The notes: generated by a model not told the origin, from the letters alone. 30,000 nucleotides of DNA from Chrysomallon squamiferum (GCA_012295275.1 CM022673.1:15741310-15771309); one strand, 5' to 3'. Positions 1 through 11,882 are shown, numbered from the stretch's first letter. Program-made: numbers and translations.

Positions 1-74
1 TATGCACAATCGTATAAAATATTAATATTCTTAAACACAAACTTTATTCTCCAAGTTACTAGTAGGTACACACA

Positions 75-136
75 GATATATATATATATATATATAATGG
101 ATATAGATATATATATATATATATATATAGATATAC
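75..136. repeat. (TA)n microsatellite, interrupted
   Basis: Two TA runs are separated by a short ATGGATATAG interruption. Nothing else is visible in the first 140 bases. Confidence 0.95.
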
Positions 137-828
<692 letters not shown>

Positions 829-886
829 TTATCCTTTTCTTTTCTCTGCGCTTTTTCTCCTGTCAGTCTATTATGTATCTTTCTTC

Positions 887-968
<82 letters not shown>
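887..968. repeat. (ATT)n microsatellite, about 82 bp
   Basis: Uninterrupted ATT triplets lie 60 bp downstream of the CT/TATC tract. Together they form a compound repeat block. Confidence 0.98.
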
Positions 969-969
<1 letters not shown>

Positions 970-2672
970 TACACATGGACAAAAAAGTCTGATCAGAAAG
1001 AAAAGACCATATTTAAATTTTCTTCTGAATTTTGACTGTCACTAAACTAGTACCTTTAAATGATAATAAATCTTTGAAAAGTGCCGCTGTGATGTTATAG
1101 CTCTCGAAACTATATGAAGCGTCTAACCATGAGTTGTTTATTGCGTCATGTCGGTGACTTTTTAACACTGGGCTTGTTATATTTAAACTCAGGAGAAATG
1201 TTCATCAGATCATTTCACAATAAAGTCTGAAAGTAATGTACAGTCAGGAATGTTCTAAATCTTATGATAACAAAGGGCTTTGAGCTTCGAGCATTAAGTA
1301 CTTTAGTTTTGGTCTTTATATTTAATAAATCATCCATTTGCAAGATTCTGGCTGAGCTAAATATGTGAAAAATGTTGTCATATACCGCAAAAGGAGGTAA
1401 AAAGCTTTAAGAATCATGTCCACTGGTTTTCGTTATAATCCAAAATATGGAACATTTTATAATAGTCTAAAGACTAGTTTCGTATCAACAGCAGGTTATG
1501 TAAATGTTCATAAAAGAAGATTGAAAAATACTGTAAAAACTGTTGTGTTTATTTTTGCATACAGACGTACATCATCACTATATTTTGCTCTCTTTCTATC
1601 ATTCTCATTCGCTCTTTCTCTGTGTCCCTCTGTGAGTTTCAGACAGATCCGTATTAAAAACCAGAACGGACAAAATCTCAATAGATAAAATCCAAATATA
1701 TATATATAGTCATTCAAATAATAAACCTGCGTTACTGAATCATTCAGTTATTTTTTCCGTCTGACATCACGAGGAAAAAGTGTGTTATGATTTGGTTTTA
1801 TTCACTTATCTCATACACCTACGTACGCGTAATTCATAAAACAAACTATTCCAAATATGGATATTGCCAAGCTGTTCACATACCGCATGTTTACTCGATT
1901 ATTCGTAAATGTACCCTGACATTATTACCTCAAAATATCCCACGTATTCACCTCACCATAAACACATTATCTACCCAGCAGTGATTTTTTATTTTCTATT
2001 TTCTGTTCCTAAATCAGTGAAGTACGGGCTGTAGATGGAGTCATGGCAATATATAACTTTCTCATCAAAAAGTTACATTCTTTTGTCAAAACACTCTAAC
2101 AATCTGGGACGTTAAGAAGCACGCCTTTTATGACAAAGTTATGCCCCCTGGTGCGACCCCTATAACTATTTTTATTGAACAATTTTGCAGCAGACTGCAC
2201 ATACATATATGGCAATATAATAAGATGGAATTTGCCGTCGTTGTTGTCGAGTTCCATTGATGTCAGGGCGTTGTCGAGACGTCTAACCATGTGTACTGAT
2301 ATGGAGGTAACTGAAAAGACCACGTCTTATCTAACAATTGCTTGTGTGTCTTCTTCTTTTTCTCTCTCCAAATGACGTAGCAGTACTTCCCGCTGGCACT
2401 AATAAAGGGGTTGGGTGGATCTTCAACAAGAACTGTCATCTGGGTGGAAGACGGAACAAAGGAATGGAATGATGTTTGACGTTCCTAGCATTCCCAGTTG
2501 ACTTGTCTCAGAACAAACACAAGAAAGGAACTCAAACTGCTGACAAAGTCAAACCATCAAAACAAATTTTTTTGTATTTAAAATCACGACTCTGTGTAAG
2601 ATATTTGTGTCTTCAGTTTTATAATAAATTCAAGGTTCGGCACATCTGACGATTCAGCCTATCTTTAGTTTG
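969..2672. other. Unique AT-rich intergenic DNA, one weak small ORF
   Basis: No recognisable protein family, RNA gene or element end is visible. The only frame that reads like protein is on the minus strand: an ATG-started ORF of 58 codons from 2439 down to a TGA at 2263. It has a mixed, non-repetitive composition starting MTVLVEDPPNPF. The same strand is open for about 19 further codons upstream of that ATG. A CAG lies directly before the ATG, preceded by a short pyrimidine-rich run, so it could be an exon fragment. Several frames of this length are expected by chance in 30 kb. Confidence 0.4.
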
Positions 2673-2760
2673 ATTTATTTTATTTTATTAATTTAATTTT
2701 ATTTAATTTAATTTAATTTAATTTAATTTTATTTTATTTTATTTTATTTTATTTCATTTT
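2673..2760. repeat. (ATTTT)n / (ATTTA)n pentanucleotide tract
   Basis: Blocks of ATTTT and AATTT units alternate in one continuous AT-only stretch. A few single-base variants occur at the ends. Confidence 0.95.
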
Positions 2761-3204
2761 AATGTATTTCAACCACTATACTATGAGTACAGTGTATATT
2801 GTGCTAAATAAATACTGTGTGACATTATATTCCTTTTAATGTAAATTATTCTGAACAACAGCCTTCTATTTGTCCATTTAATTTTGAAGTATTTTCAATT
2901 ATTTGTTTTGTTATCTTCATTTGCATTAACGTTAACTAAACCGTAATAATTGCTAATACTATCACAAATAAATCTTGTTTTGTTGTGAAAAATTAGAGCT
3001 GCTGGTTCGTAGGGTGCAAAAGAAGAAATCAAATGTTTCCTCGACGAATTTAGCCCAGTGTTGCTGAACAACCAGTTATAGTGACAAGTAAATCCAGTTA
3101 AATCTGTTACCATTTAGCACCTGACCTCGTTCCTAATTAGAAATGAGTCACATACACAAGATGCTTGTAATTGTAGTTGTTATTTGTTTATCTTCATGTT
3201 TATA
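2761..3204. other. Unique AT-rich DNA, nothing identified
   Basis: No gene or element is recognised. A minus-strand ATG frame of 72 codons (3113 to 2895) has ordinary mixed composition and no supporting signals, so it is not called. Confidence 0.5.
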
Positions 3205-3480
3205 ATAGTAACAACAACAACAACAACAACAACAATAATAATAATAATAACGTTCTTTTTATTATTATTATTATATTAGTAGTATTAGTATTAGTAGTAT
3301 TAGTAGTAGTAGTAGTAGTAGTAGTAGTATAGCAGTAGTAGTAGTAGTAGCAGTAGTAGTAGCAGTAGTGGCAGTGGTGGTGATGGTGTGGTAATAGTAG
3401 TAGTCCTAGTCGTAGTAATAGTAGTAACAGTAATAATAACTGCTGTTGTTGTTGTTGTAATAGTAGTGCTAGATCTAATA
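3205..3480. repeat. Compound trinucleotide array: AAC, AAT, ATT, then degenerate TAG
   Basis: AAC units (about 3210-3233) give way to AAT and then ATT. A degenerate TAG/GTA array with CAG, TGG and TTG variants continues to about 3480. The Val-rich frame across it is a by-product of the GTA/GTT repeat. Confidence 0.95.
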
Positions 3481-4160
3481 ATAGTTGAATTTGATACTCA
3501 TGCTGTTATTTCTTCCACTGTCGTGGTTTGTGTTGTTGATATCAGTACCACTGTCGCTATTTTTATTAATGTTGATTGTGTTGACGATTACTATAATTAT
3601 GACGATGTCCTCTTGTTTCACTTTTTCTCAGTCTACGTCTCACGTGTCGCATAAATAACAAATAACGAAAAGGATTAACAGCCGTTAGAAATCCTTTTTA
3701 AACGTACACGAAATACTCTACACACACACAACACACGAGACGCATCTGAATAAGAAAATAATATATGGAAGCAATCGTTAAAACCCGGTCTCCATTCAGC
3801 CCGTACGACAACTCGAAACAGACTCATATTTTCAACCCTGTTTAATAATAAAATAAAATAGTTTCTTTGTGGCAGTCAACGGGAATTGCTGATTCATGGC
3901 TCCTTAATAGCATACATTATGGTAAGCGAGTGTTCCACCGTGCCTAAATACATCCCTCTAATCTTTCCGCCCGGCTTGTTTCCAACAAGGACATGCCAAT
4001 GCTAATGGAGAGTTAACGATGCATTTCAAAAGAGGAAAAAAATGTTCTTACCCTTCGCACGTTTGCTTCAGTAGCAAAACATGTATATATGTATATAAGC
4101 AATAAAATTACTAGTTCAGTTTAACTGGCCATTGTAGTGGTTAAAACTATTTTTTGTTTA
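3481..4160. other. Unique intergenic DNA, nothing identified
   Basis: Mixed-composition sequence with no recognised coding, RNA or element signature. A short CA run occurs near 3720-3735. Confidence 0.5.
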
Positions 4161-4182
4161 TTTTTTTTTTTTTTTTTTTTTT
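4161..4182. repeat. Poly-T run of 22
   Basis: This is a pure T run. It is one of six runs of at least 20 T on the + strand in this window, against no A run of that length. Confidence 0.97.
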
Positions 4183-4279
4183 ATTATGACTTGTAGGTCT
4201 TAGGGTCAAATTCCGCAGTCAACATCTAATAATTTTTCCTTGAGTAAAATTTAAGTAGGTTTGTAAGAATAGATGTTAA

Positions 4280-4640
4280 ACTAAAGTCGGATTACTTGGA
4301 AAGATTCCTGAATTGAGTGGGTACTACTGTTAGGAAAGATTTCTAGAATTAAGTGGGTGCTACTAGGACTTAAAGATTTTAGATTTAGATGCAAAATAAT
4401 CTTGACCAAAGTGATGGTTTCTGGATTGACAATACTACTAATTTGAAAATGTCTGCTACAAGGAAAACTACTATACCTTAGTGGGTGATCTTCAAAATAT
4501 ATTAGATTAAAGTAGGTGATATTGTAAAAGGTAATATACTAACGTGGCTACTGAAGTTGGTATCATTAAAGTGGGTAGTACTAGGAATATACAATATTAA
4601 AATGAATACAATTATAAAATGTATATAAGCCTAAGTGGAA
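4280..4640. repeat. Degenerate minisatellite, period about 30-37 bp
   Basis: A core close to AAGTGGGTACTACTAGGA recurs near 4283, 4315, 4350, 4407, 4480, 4508, 4543, 4567, 4598 and 4632. It is usually followed by an AAAGATT(T)..GAATT tail. Units 4315-4350 and 4351-4386 are the clearest; later ones are strongly diverged. The period is read by eye and is not constant. I know of no named family with this unit. Confidence 0.7.
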
Positions 4641-5020
4641 ATTTAAAAATACAAATTTTAAGAAAGTACTCTGGAAAAAAACAACCACTCCCAATATTTT
4701 TCTGTTCCCACGCTTTAAATATCATTTACATAATACCATAGACTTATTTTTTAAATAAACAACGCTTACGAGCAGAAATCTCCAAACAGCCATAAACATT
4801 TAGCATCTTTCGCCTACGAAACACGTGGCAACTTCCGCAACATTTGTTGCATATTTTGAAAAGTCTGCAGATAGACTTACATTGCATAACTCAGTTAAAG
4901 AACGGACAAGTGTCAAGGGATGCATGAACAAGATATACTCTGTTACTTTCAGTCGCTCTAATTACGTCATGCAAACGTGATGGCGCCCAAACAATTTGAG
5001 AACGAGGACAAAAGTCTTGA

Positions 5021-5022
<2 letters not shown>
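4641..5022. other. Unique AT-rich DNA, nothing identified
   Basis: No coding or element signature is seen between the degenerate minisatellite and the ATT run. Confidence 0.5.
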
Positions 5023-5054
<32 letters not shown>

Positions 5055-5143
5055 TTAGGCTCGGTTTCTGTATGTCTGTCTGTATCTCTGTCTTTCTGTC
5101 TGCCTCTCTATCTCTCTCTCTATTTCTCTCTCGATATATGTGC

Positions 5144-5190
<47 letters not shown>

Positions 5191-5250
5191 TTGGTGATAA
5201 TATTTTTCAGTTCACACGCTTTAAATATATATATATATATATATATATAT
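5023..5250. repeat. Compound block: (ATT)n, CTGT/CT-rich, (TG)n, (TA)n
   Basis: ATT units (about 5024-5054) are followed by a CTGT/CTCT-rich stretch (5069-5133), a GT run (about 5139-5187) and a TA run (5226-5250). Four different simple repeats thus lie within 230 bp. Confidence 0.97.
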
Positions 5251-5989
5251 CATTTAGTCTGTAAGTCCATAGAGTATATGTGAAAATGGGAGAATGAAGA
5301 TCGTATTGGCGGTTTGACTTGTGCATTCTCAAGTTAAAAAATCTTAACGTTAAAATTGAACAGAAAAAAAGCTCCAACGATCTCATGTTATTCATAACTC
5401 CTCCTCGTTGAATTCACTGATTTTTCTCCCATTTCATCCTACTAGTACGCAGCAACTAGTTTAATTAAAACGTGGTCAGTATTTAATGTTTTTGGAAAGA
5501 TGTATATAAAAGGACGATTGTTTGTAATCGGCAGCATAAACCAATGGAGTAACGGCAGCGGCTTCTTTCTGATACAGTAATGATACAAGAAACAGATGTT
5601 TGACACTTAATAACAGTCAGTATTGAAAAGTGTCGTAAAAATAGTCATTCTTCTACTTATGTAACGGAAAAGTGCTGGCGCCAGAACGACTTGCGCAAGA
5701 CGACAATATTCCTAGTTAGTTTGGATCTTGCCCCAGACAAATGTCACTAAATAACAGCCAATACAGACAAGGCAAAAGGACCCCTAAGGCCCCTCTCAGC
5801 CCTGGACCCGGGTTTCGTTTGCAGTTCTCATGCGTAACAGCGTGGTTTTAGTGTCATAACGAAATGTCATATTAAATGCCAAAGTGTTTGTATTTGATAT
5901 AACTGAGTTTTAATATAACATTACCAATTTATATTTGATAAATCTGCAAATTGAAACCATCATGTTCTGGGTTTTTTTCCTCTCTCTGT
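5251..5989. other. Unique DNA with a small GC-rich patch
   Basis: The stretch is mostly AT-rich and unannotatable. A GC-rich patch occurs at about 5766-5815, with runs such as GGACCCCTAAGGCCCC followed by CCCTGGACCCGGG. A perfect 10-bp palindrome, CTGGCGCCAG, sits at 5675-5684. The GC-rich patch may be the worn end of a DNA transposon, but no target-site duplication or paired end was found. Confidence 0.4.
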
Positions 5990-6038
5990 CACACACACAC
6001 ACACACACACACACACTTACTCACACACATACACTTAC
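5990..6038. repeat. (CA)n microsatellite
   Basis: CA dinucleotides are nearly pure to about 6016. An interrupted CA/CTTA stretch continues to about 6038. Confidence 0.96.
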
Positions 6039-6561
6039 ATTCATTGTTGGGTTTTTTTTCTTAGTGAAGTGTATTTACTCCAGTGGTAATGTTGAACAGC
6101 AAGTTAAAGAAACTTCAGTCACGACAATGATGATAAGTGGCCTAGCCGTAACTAATTAATCTCATGAGTCTATGTGTGACAAAAACACCAAATGTTTCCA
6201 ATCCACTAACCGGTGACAGAACATAATTTATCAGTATCACTTACCGATGTCATCAAACCAAACAAAAATTTAACTTTTAAACGTTTATCTGCAGCAGTGC
6301 GTTCGGTCAGAAACAACGCACTAATTGGAAATGACAATATCTTTTATCTGTGTTTGTTTCTTCTAGCGGTCCAGAGACTACAGCAATCGTTCCAACTGTT
6401 ATCTGATCGTAGGAGAACCTTCTTAACGTTAAGCACGCTTTTTGTTTACTGAGAAAACATCGCTCACTAGGTGGCGCTGCGTGCTCAACCCCTGCTTTAA
6501 AGACATGTTAACCCCTGTTTGGAAAAACGTCATACATGGGTGTGTTCGGTAGACGGAGCAA
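6039..6561. other. Unique intergenic DNA, nothing identified
   Basis: Open frames here start with GTG rather than ATG and have no family resemblance. Two short C-rich motifs of the form AACCCCTG occur about 30 bp apart at 6488-6495 and 6511-6518. Confidence 0.45.
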
Positions 6562-6711
6562 CAGAGGTGGGAACCGTCCCAACGGTTTGTTGATCGATGT
6601 TTTTTCTTCATAATTAAACTTATTTCGTATTCCGACTTGAAAGTTAAACCCTTTCACAATGATGCCGTTCTACTCCCCTTTTTTAAAACTGATATTCTCG
6701 ACCCGCCCCTG
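6562..6711. mobile_element. Possible worn MITE with hAT-like ends
   Basis: The left edge reads CAGAGGTGGGAACCG. The right edge, read on the minus strand, is CAGGGGCGGGTCGAG, so the two match at 8 of the first 10 positions as inverted termini. CAGRGG-type termini are common in hAT transposons. Against this, the 8-bp flanks (CGGAGCAA and ATTGCGAT) do not match as a target-site duplication. There is no transposase, and the inner sequence is not an extended inverted repeat. It may be a chance pairing or a fragment. Confidence 0.2.
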
Positions 6712-6970
6712 ATTGCGATTGTTTGTTTTATAAACATGCAGTGTTTACGCCAGAGATCAGGCATAGTTACACATAATTACTTCGCGATTCTGCGTGACCC
6801 GCTCATCTGTTTTTCAGCGATCACTTATATGACGTCGTTTTTTCAGGTGTCTGATTGGTGTTTGGCGTCTTAGGGAAAAAAATAATCCGTTTTTATAACT
6901 TTTTCCCTTTAAAAAGCATGTTTAAAAGCGTTGACCTAATGTTGAATTCTTTGTTATTATTCAAAACAAA
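6712..6970. other. Unique DNA, nothing identified
   Basis: No coding or element signature is visible between the possible MITE and the CTT tract. Confidence 0.5.
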
Positions 6971-6995
6971 ATTCTCTTCTCTTCTTCTTCTTCTT

Positions 6996-7026
<31 letters not shown>

Positions 7027-7032
7027 TTATTA

Positions 7033-7063
<31 letters not shown>

Positions 7064-7089
7064 TTTATTTTTATTTATTATTTTTTTTT
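6971..7089. repeat. Compound (CTT)n - (ATT)n - (ATTT)n - poly-T tract
   Basis: CTT units run to about 7024, ATT units to about 7049 and ATTT units to about 7075, followed by a T run. The CTT part is a long uninterrupted polypyrimidine mirror repeat of the kind that can form intramolecular triplex DNA. The tract abuts a G-rich motif directly. Confidence 0.97.
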
Positions 7090-7110
7090 GGGGTGGGGGT
7101 GGGGAGGGGG
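7090..7110 (+). other. G-quadruplex motif
   Basis: Four G-runs of 4, 5, 4 and 5 are separated by single-base loops T, T and A. This satisfies the standard four-run G-quadruplex pattern, with the shortest possible loops. It is unusual in this AT-rich setting and lies at the end of the CTT/ATT/ATTT tract. Folding is inferred from the pattern. Confidence 0.85.
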
Positions 7111-7868
7111 TTCTTTATTTTTTTCATTTATTAAAAATGGCTTCGATTACAAAATCTAAAGGTCCACAGTCTCGGTAAGAGCCAAAGTCTCACCTCGGTG
7201 ACAAACGTCTTGTTGAAGTTCCTGTTACTGAGGTCAGCGAGGTCGAGCGACCTAGCTATTCAAGGGGAGTAAATTTTAATTCGTTCTCGTAAGCAGATGC
7301 CATTTTGTAATAGTACACAGAGCATCTCGAAAAAAAACAGTATGTTATATGACAAAAAAAAATAATTAAAATGCCATAGGTCTGATATAATTATGCTCCA
7401 TTCCTGACGCCTGTGTTAAAGTGAAATTTATATCTGTACCATCCAGCTCCTGTGTTTTCGCCAGTGCCACAAATCCGATGTGAAGTTTTATGTTAATTTT
7501 ATTCTGTCAAAGGATTCCTTACTTTCATTATTTAAAGTTTGCCAGTATCAGCTGTCACACTTGTTTTAGATGAAAAAAGAAGAAGGAAAAAAACAAAAAA
7601 AAAAAACAAAAGAAAAACCTAAATAACACACGACAAAGAAAAGGAATAATTGGTAACAAAGAAAAATAGATTAATAAAAACGTAATTATATAGTAAATTA
7701 ATAATATCACAGTTATAGTAGACATTAACCTAAGACGTAGTATTTCTAATATAAAAATGTACTGAATTTTTAAGTTACAATGTTAATAAGTTAAAGTGTA
7801 AGGTAGTATATTGCATCATATTATCTTCAGCTAACGAAGCTTTCAGTGAATACTCAAGTAAAAAAGAA
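7111..7868. other. Unique AT-rich DNA with one ATG-plus-donor arrangement
   Basis: An ATG at 7137 has a strong Kozak context (A at -3, G at +4). It opens a 12-codon frame, MASITKSKGPQS, that reaches a donor-like G|GTAAGA at 7174/7175. This could be a tiny first coding exon, but nothing else supports it. A short hairpin, AGGTCGAGCGACCT, lies at 7240-7253. The rest is A-rich unique DNA with no recognised feature. Confidence 0.3.
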
Positions 7869-7900
<32 letters not shown>

Positions 7901-7995
7901 GTTACACTGATTATTAATAACTTACTTTCAGAAAATTCTACATCTAATAAGAGAGAAAAGAAATCTGTCATTAAATGTGATTATATATATATATA
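7869..7995. repeat. Two (TA)n runs
   Basis: TA runs lie at 7869-7896 and about 7982-7995, with unique AT-rich DNA between them. Confidence 0.95.
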
Positions 7996-8720
7996 CTATT
8001 ATTATAATGTAAATATAAGATAAATCCATTCCACAGTTATGATGGCATACATGGATCTTTTACTTACTTTTTCAACACAAAAGGAAACACGTACCACAGC
8101 CTTTCATAATAACACTCATTCACATCTGACCAGAAATTTTAAGCAGTCCAGCAGGCGAAATGAGGAGGATTGATCCCATTACCGAACAATCCTCAGTTGA
8201 GCGACTTAACATAGAATTATTGCTTATACTTATCCAGTAGGAGCACGCTTTGCATACAAATAACATATAAACGTCAACTCAAATAAATAGCAGCTGCGCG
8301 CCGTACACGTCATTGAACTAACTACAAGCAGCTACGAGGACATTAAAAGCAGGATTTGTTTTATTGCTTATTATCGATAATAAAACAGCACGAGAACACG
8401 TACAGCCACGTTTTCAGCACGTAATGTTGCTGTTATTTCATTCTCAACGTGGAGCAGGGCGTGGCTGTCACAAGCCATAGTGTCTGTTGTAATATATGTA
8501 CTTCCTGTGTGACAAGCATCCTTAATTTGTAAACAAGTCTATTATTAATGAGCTGGTTATATTTATCTTTCTTAAGAATGTTGGTGCAGTTATGTGCATG
8601 TCTGAACCTACGCATTTTACGTATGTGTATAATGTATGTAAGACTGTGGGTGTATTTAGGGCTCTGTGACTGTATGTGGTGAAGAATGAATATATGGAAA
8701 TACGTCTGTAGGACTCTGTC
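7996..8720. other. Unique DNA with a short perfect inverted repeat
   Basis: GAGGATTG at 8165-8172 pairs with CAATCCTC at 8187-8194 across a 14-base loop. No RNA family is recognised. A minus-strand ATG frame of 60 codons (8615 to 8433) is basic and unremarkable, and is not called. Confidence 0.4.
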
Positions 8721-8880
8721 TTTGTGTATGTATGTATGTATGTATGTGTGAGTTCGTATGTCTGTTTAGGTATGTATATACAGTTTCTATGAATGTATGA
8801 ATGGATGCATGAATATATATGCGTACATGTTAATAGCAGTTTATAACAGTGTTGGGATTACATATGTTAGATTTTTTTAT
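8721..8880. repeat. Degenerate TATG-rich stretch
   Basis: TATG units are clear at about 8725-8750. They decay into scattered ATGTATGA-type sequence up to the GA tract. Confidence 0.8.
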
Positions 8881-9464
<584 letters not shown>

Positions 9465-9690
9465 AATAAGGATGAGGATGATAATGGTTGTGATGATGAT
9501 TATGATTATAATAAAGAAGATGATGATCATGATGAAGACAGACATATCGGTGCTAATAAAGATTAAAATTTTGAAATGGACAATACAGAAGTAATAATTG
9601 GCAGATATTGTTTTGTTTTGTATTGTTTTTCTGTTTTCTTTATCATCATCATTATTACATCATCATCATCATCATTATTATTATTATTAT
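9465..9690. repeat. (GAT)n and (ATC)n arrays in opposite orientation
   Basis: A degenerate GAT array lies at about 9465-9539. Its complement, an ATC array passing into ATT, lies at about 9641-9690. The roughly 100 bp between them is unique. The two arms could pair imperfectly as a hairpin. Confidence 0.85.
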
Positions 9691-10462
9691 ATACTTCTTT
9701 TTTTACTTGATGATTATGGGTATAATGATACGGTAATCACGGTAATACTGCTGGCGACTTTTCCTATCTAGGAAGCATATAAAAGAAATCTTGTCGTCGC
9801 CCACGAATGTCCTCAAGTTTGTTTTCTCAAACACCAACACACGAATACCAATCATTTGACACGTAATAACTTTTAATATTAAAATATGTTGATATCTCTT
9901 AAACAAACATTCCTTTATTAATTCGTTTTACACTTTCAGTTCAAGCTGTATTATATAAGTTCACAATTAGCTATTAAATCGACTGATGTCAACGACAACG
10001 TCAGCAATGTCATAGTTAATCCGTGCACTGAAAATAACTAAGCGGTCATCCTCCGTATTAAAAGCTTGGTCATAACTGTTTATTTGATCTTTGGTAATAA
10101 ATTACAGTGTCCGCCTTGTCCTGCTGTTTTTGTAGATACATCGTGGTCATTTCATTGCACGTTTCAAATACCTATCTCTTTATATCTAAATTAAATAACA
10201 ATGCATTGTCTGACGCCAAGGTTATCAAACGATCTGTGCTTATGTTTAATTATAAACAAATATGTCAGGATGGTTATATAACTGTTACAGTACATTCCTT
10301 TTACCGTTAGATACGTGGGTAATTTGTATTGCAGTTCAATTAAAGAAAGATTTTAAACTCGGGGAAATATCTAGATTTTAGGGGTAGAACTGACAGTGTT
10401 GTGTGATAAAAATTTGTAAATGATCAACATTTACTGTCATTATAGTATTTTATCGATTCCCC
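9691..10462. other. Unique AT-rich DNA, nothing identified
   Basis: Open frames of 60-70 codons on both strands begin at TTG or GTG, not ATG, and show no family resemblance. A plausible 3' splice-like stretch, TGTTTTTGTAG at about 10126-10136, stands alone without a matching donor. Confidence 0.5.
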
Positions 10463-10472
10463 CCTCTCTCCC

Positions 10473-10551
<79 letters not shown>
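10463..10551. repeat. (CT)n tract with CCCT start
   Basis: The tract starts with CCCTCTCT units and becomes a pure CT run. Confidence 0.98.
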
Positions 10552-10556
<5 letters not shown>

Positions 10557-11104
10557 CCTGTATCTGACACTGTTTCAGTGTATTTGTCATTCTGTTTCTG
10601 TCTTTCATCATCTCGTCCTTCTTTGTCTTTATCTTTTCTCTGACTCTGTGTATGTATTAATATTTTCCTATTCCTGTTATTAGCAGTCAGTATTGCACTA
10701 ACATTACACTATTCCCATTACACAACACGAAACAACAAAAAGAAAAAAAAAGCATATATATAAAAAATAAATCTACCATGCCCGTGAAATGACTCATTTG
10801 AGACAAGATATCTACTTACTTGTAAGTTAAAACTTTCAACAACAATCATAAGAATTAATTTAGTTTGTTCTCACTACCACGACGACAGCTGCTGCTATGG
10901 CTGCACAATGGAACTGCGGGACGTCGGAGACGTTGTAATACCTATATTATTTATATGAAACCTCGCAGCGAATGTCTAAATACACCTCCGTGTACAGCAA
11001 AGAAATTTAAGTTATTGCTATCAGATGTTGTCTTAGAAAGAGTTCACCGTCTAAAACCTTTTTTTTTGTATCCCCAAAACATACATGAATTAAAATGAAA
11101 TGTC
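10552..11104. other. Unique DNA, nothing identified
   Basis: A slightly GC-richer patch at about 10875-10940 contains the E-box CAGCTG. The open frame across it starts at TTG and has no recognised similarity. Confidence 0.5.
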
Positions 11105-11211
11105 TTATTATTATAATTATTGTTATTGTTGTTGTTGTTGTGTTATTATTATTATTATTATTATTACTACCATCATCATCATAATCATCATCATCATTAT
11201 AACTATCGTTA

Positions 11212-11275
<64 letters not shown>

Positions 11276-11280
11276 TGCTG
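11105..11280. repeat. Compound ATT / TTG / ATC trinucleotide array
   Basis: ATT, TTG, ATT, degenerate ATC and then a long ATT run form one block of about 175 bp. Asn-, Ile- and Tyr-rich frames across it are repeat translations. Confidence 0.97.
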
Positions 11281-11823
11281 TCATCGTAAAATCCGTTTCT
11301 TTCTTCTTTTTTATTTATTTTTCTTAAATCCTTCTTCATATGAAAGTATAAATATATAATGTTCTTTGTCCATGATTAAAAATATATTGGTACCTAGAAT
11401 TTGCATGACAGTGCGACTACCTGGTGTGTTCATTGCCATTTAAAGCTAAAAAGTATATTTCGAATCTTGGTCTACTTTATATGGGTTGACGACTTGGCTT
11501 TCAACTTGTTATTTATGTCATTTTTATTTATTTACTTCTAAATCTGTATTCATTTTTCCTTCTCTCTCTCTCTCTTTCTTTCTCGTTCTTTATTTTTTCG
11601 TGAAACAAGTTTGCAGAATTCTGTTTCAAGATCTTGTACCCCTTTATAGACCAAATAGTATCTTTAATATCGTCAATATATAATTCTGTACGCCTTCCAC
11701 TATATTTTACATACCATATTTGCTACTAAATTACGATTTATGAAAGTTATGAAACCTGTAAAAAAAAAATATATATATATAAAAAAGAATTACTGAGAAC
11801 TACTGAAGTTATTTCCTTTAGGA
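11281..11823. other. Unique AT-rich DNA, nothing identified
   Basis: A short CT run occurs at about 11561-11585 and a short TA run near 11770. Otherwise no feature is recognised. Confidence 0.5.
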
Positions 11824-11882
11824 ATTTTATTTTATTTTTATTATATTTTTATTCTATATTTTATTTTATTTTATTTTATTTG
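11824..11882. repeat. (ATTTT)n pentanucleotide tract
   Basis: ATTTT units with a few variants, similar to the tract at 2673-2760. Confidence 0.95.

Noticed and set aside
3205-3480. Regularly spaced repeats as a CRISPR array
   Set aside because: The units are 3-bp microsatellites without repeat-spacer structure. The longer degenerate repeats elsewhere lack conserved repeats and unique spacers of constant length.
4161-4182. Poly-T runs as tails of a shared minus-strand retroposon family
   Set aside because: The sequences immediately to the right of the six T runs share no common 3' end, so no single SINE or LINE family can be claimed.
6213-6873. Two + strand open frames near the possible MITE
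   Set aside because: They start at GTG and TTG and have unremarkable composition without motifs.
10107-10310. Possible internal exon after a TGTTTTTGTAG acceptor-like stretch
   Set aside because: No matching donor, no family resemblance and no neighbouring exon. The frame ends at an ordinary stop and is of chance length.
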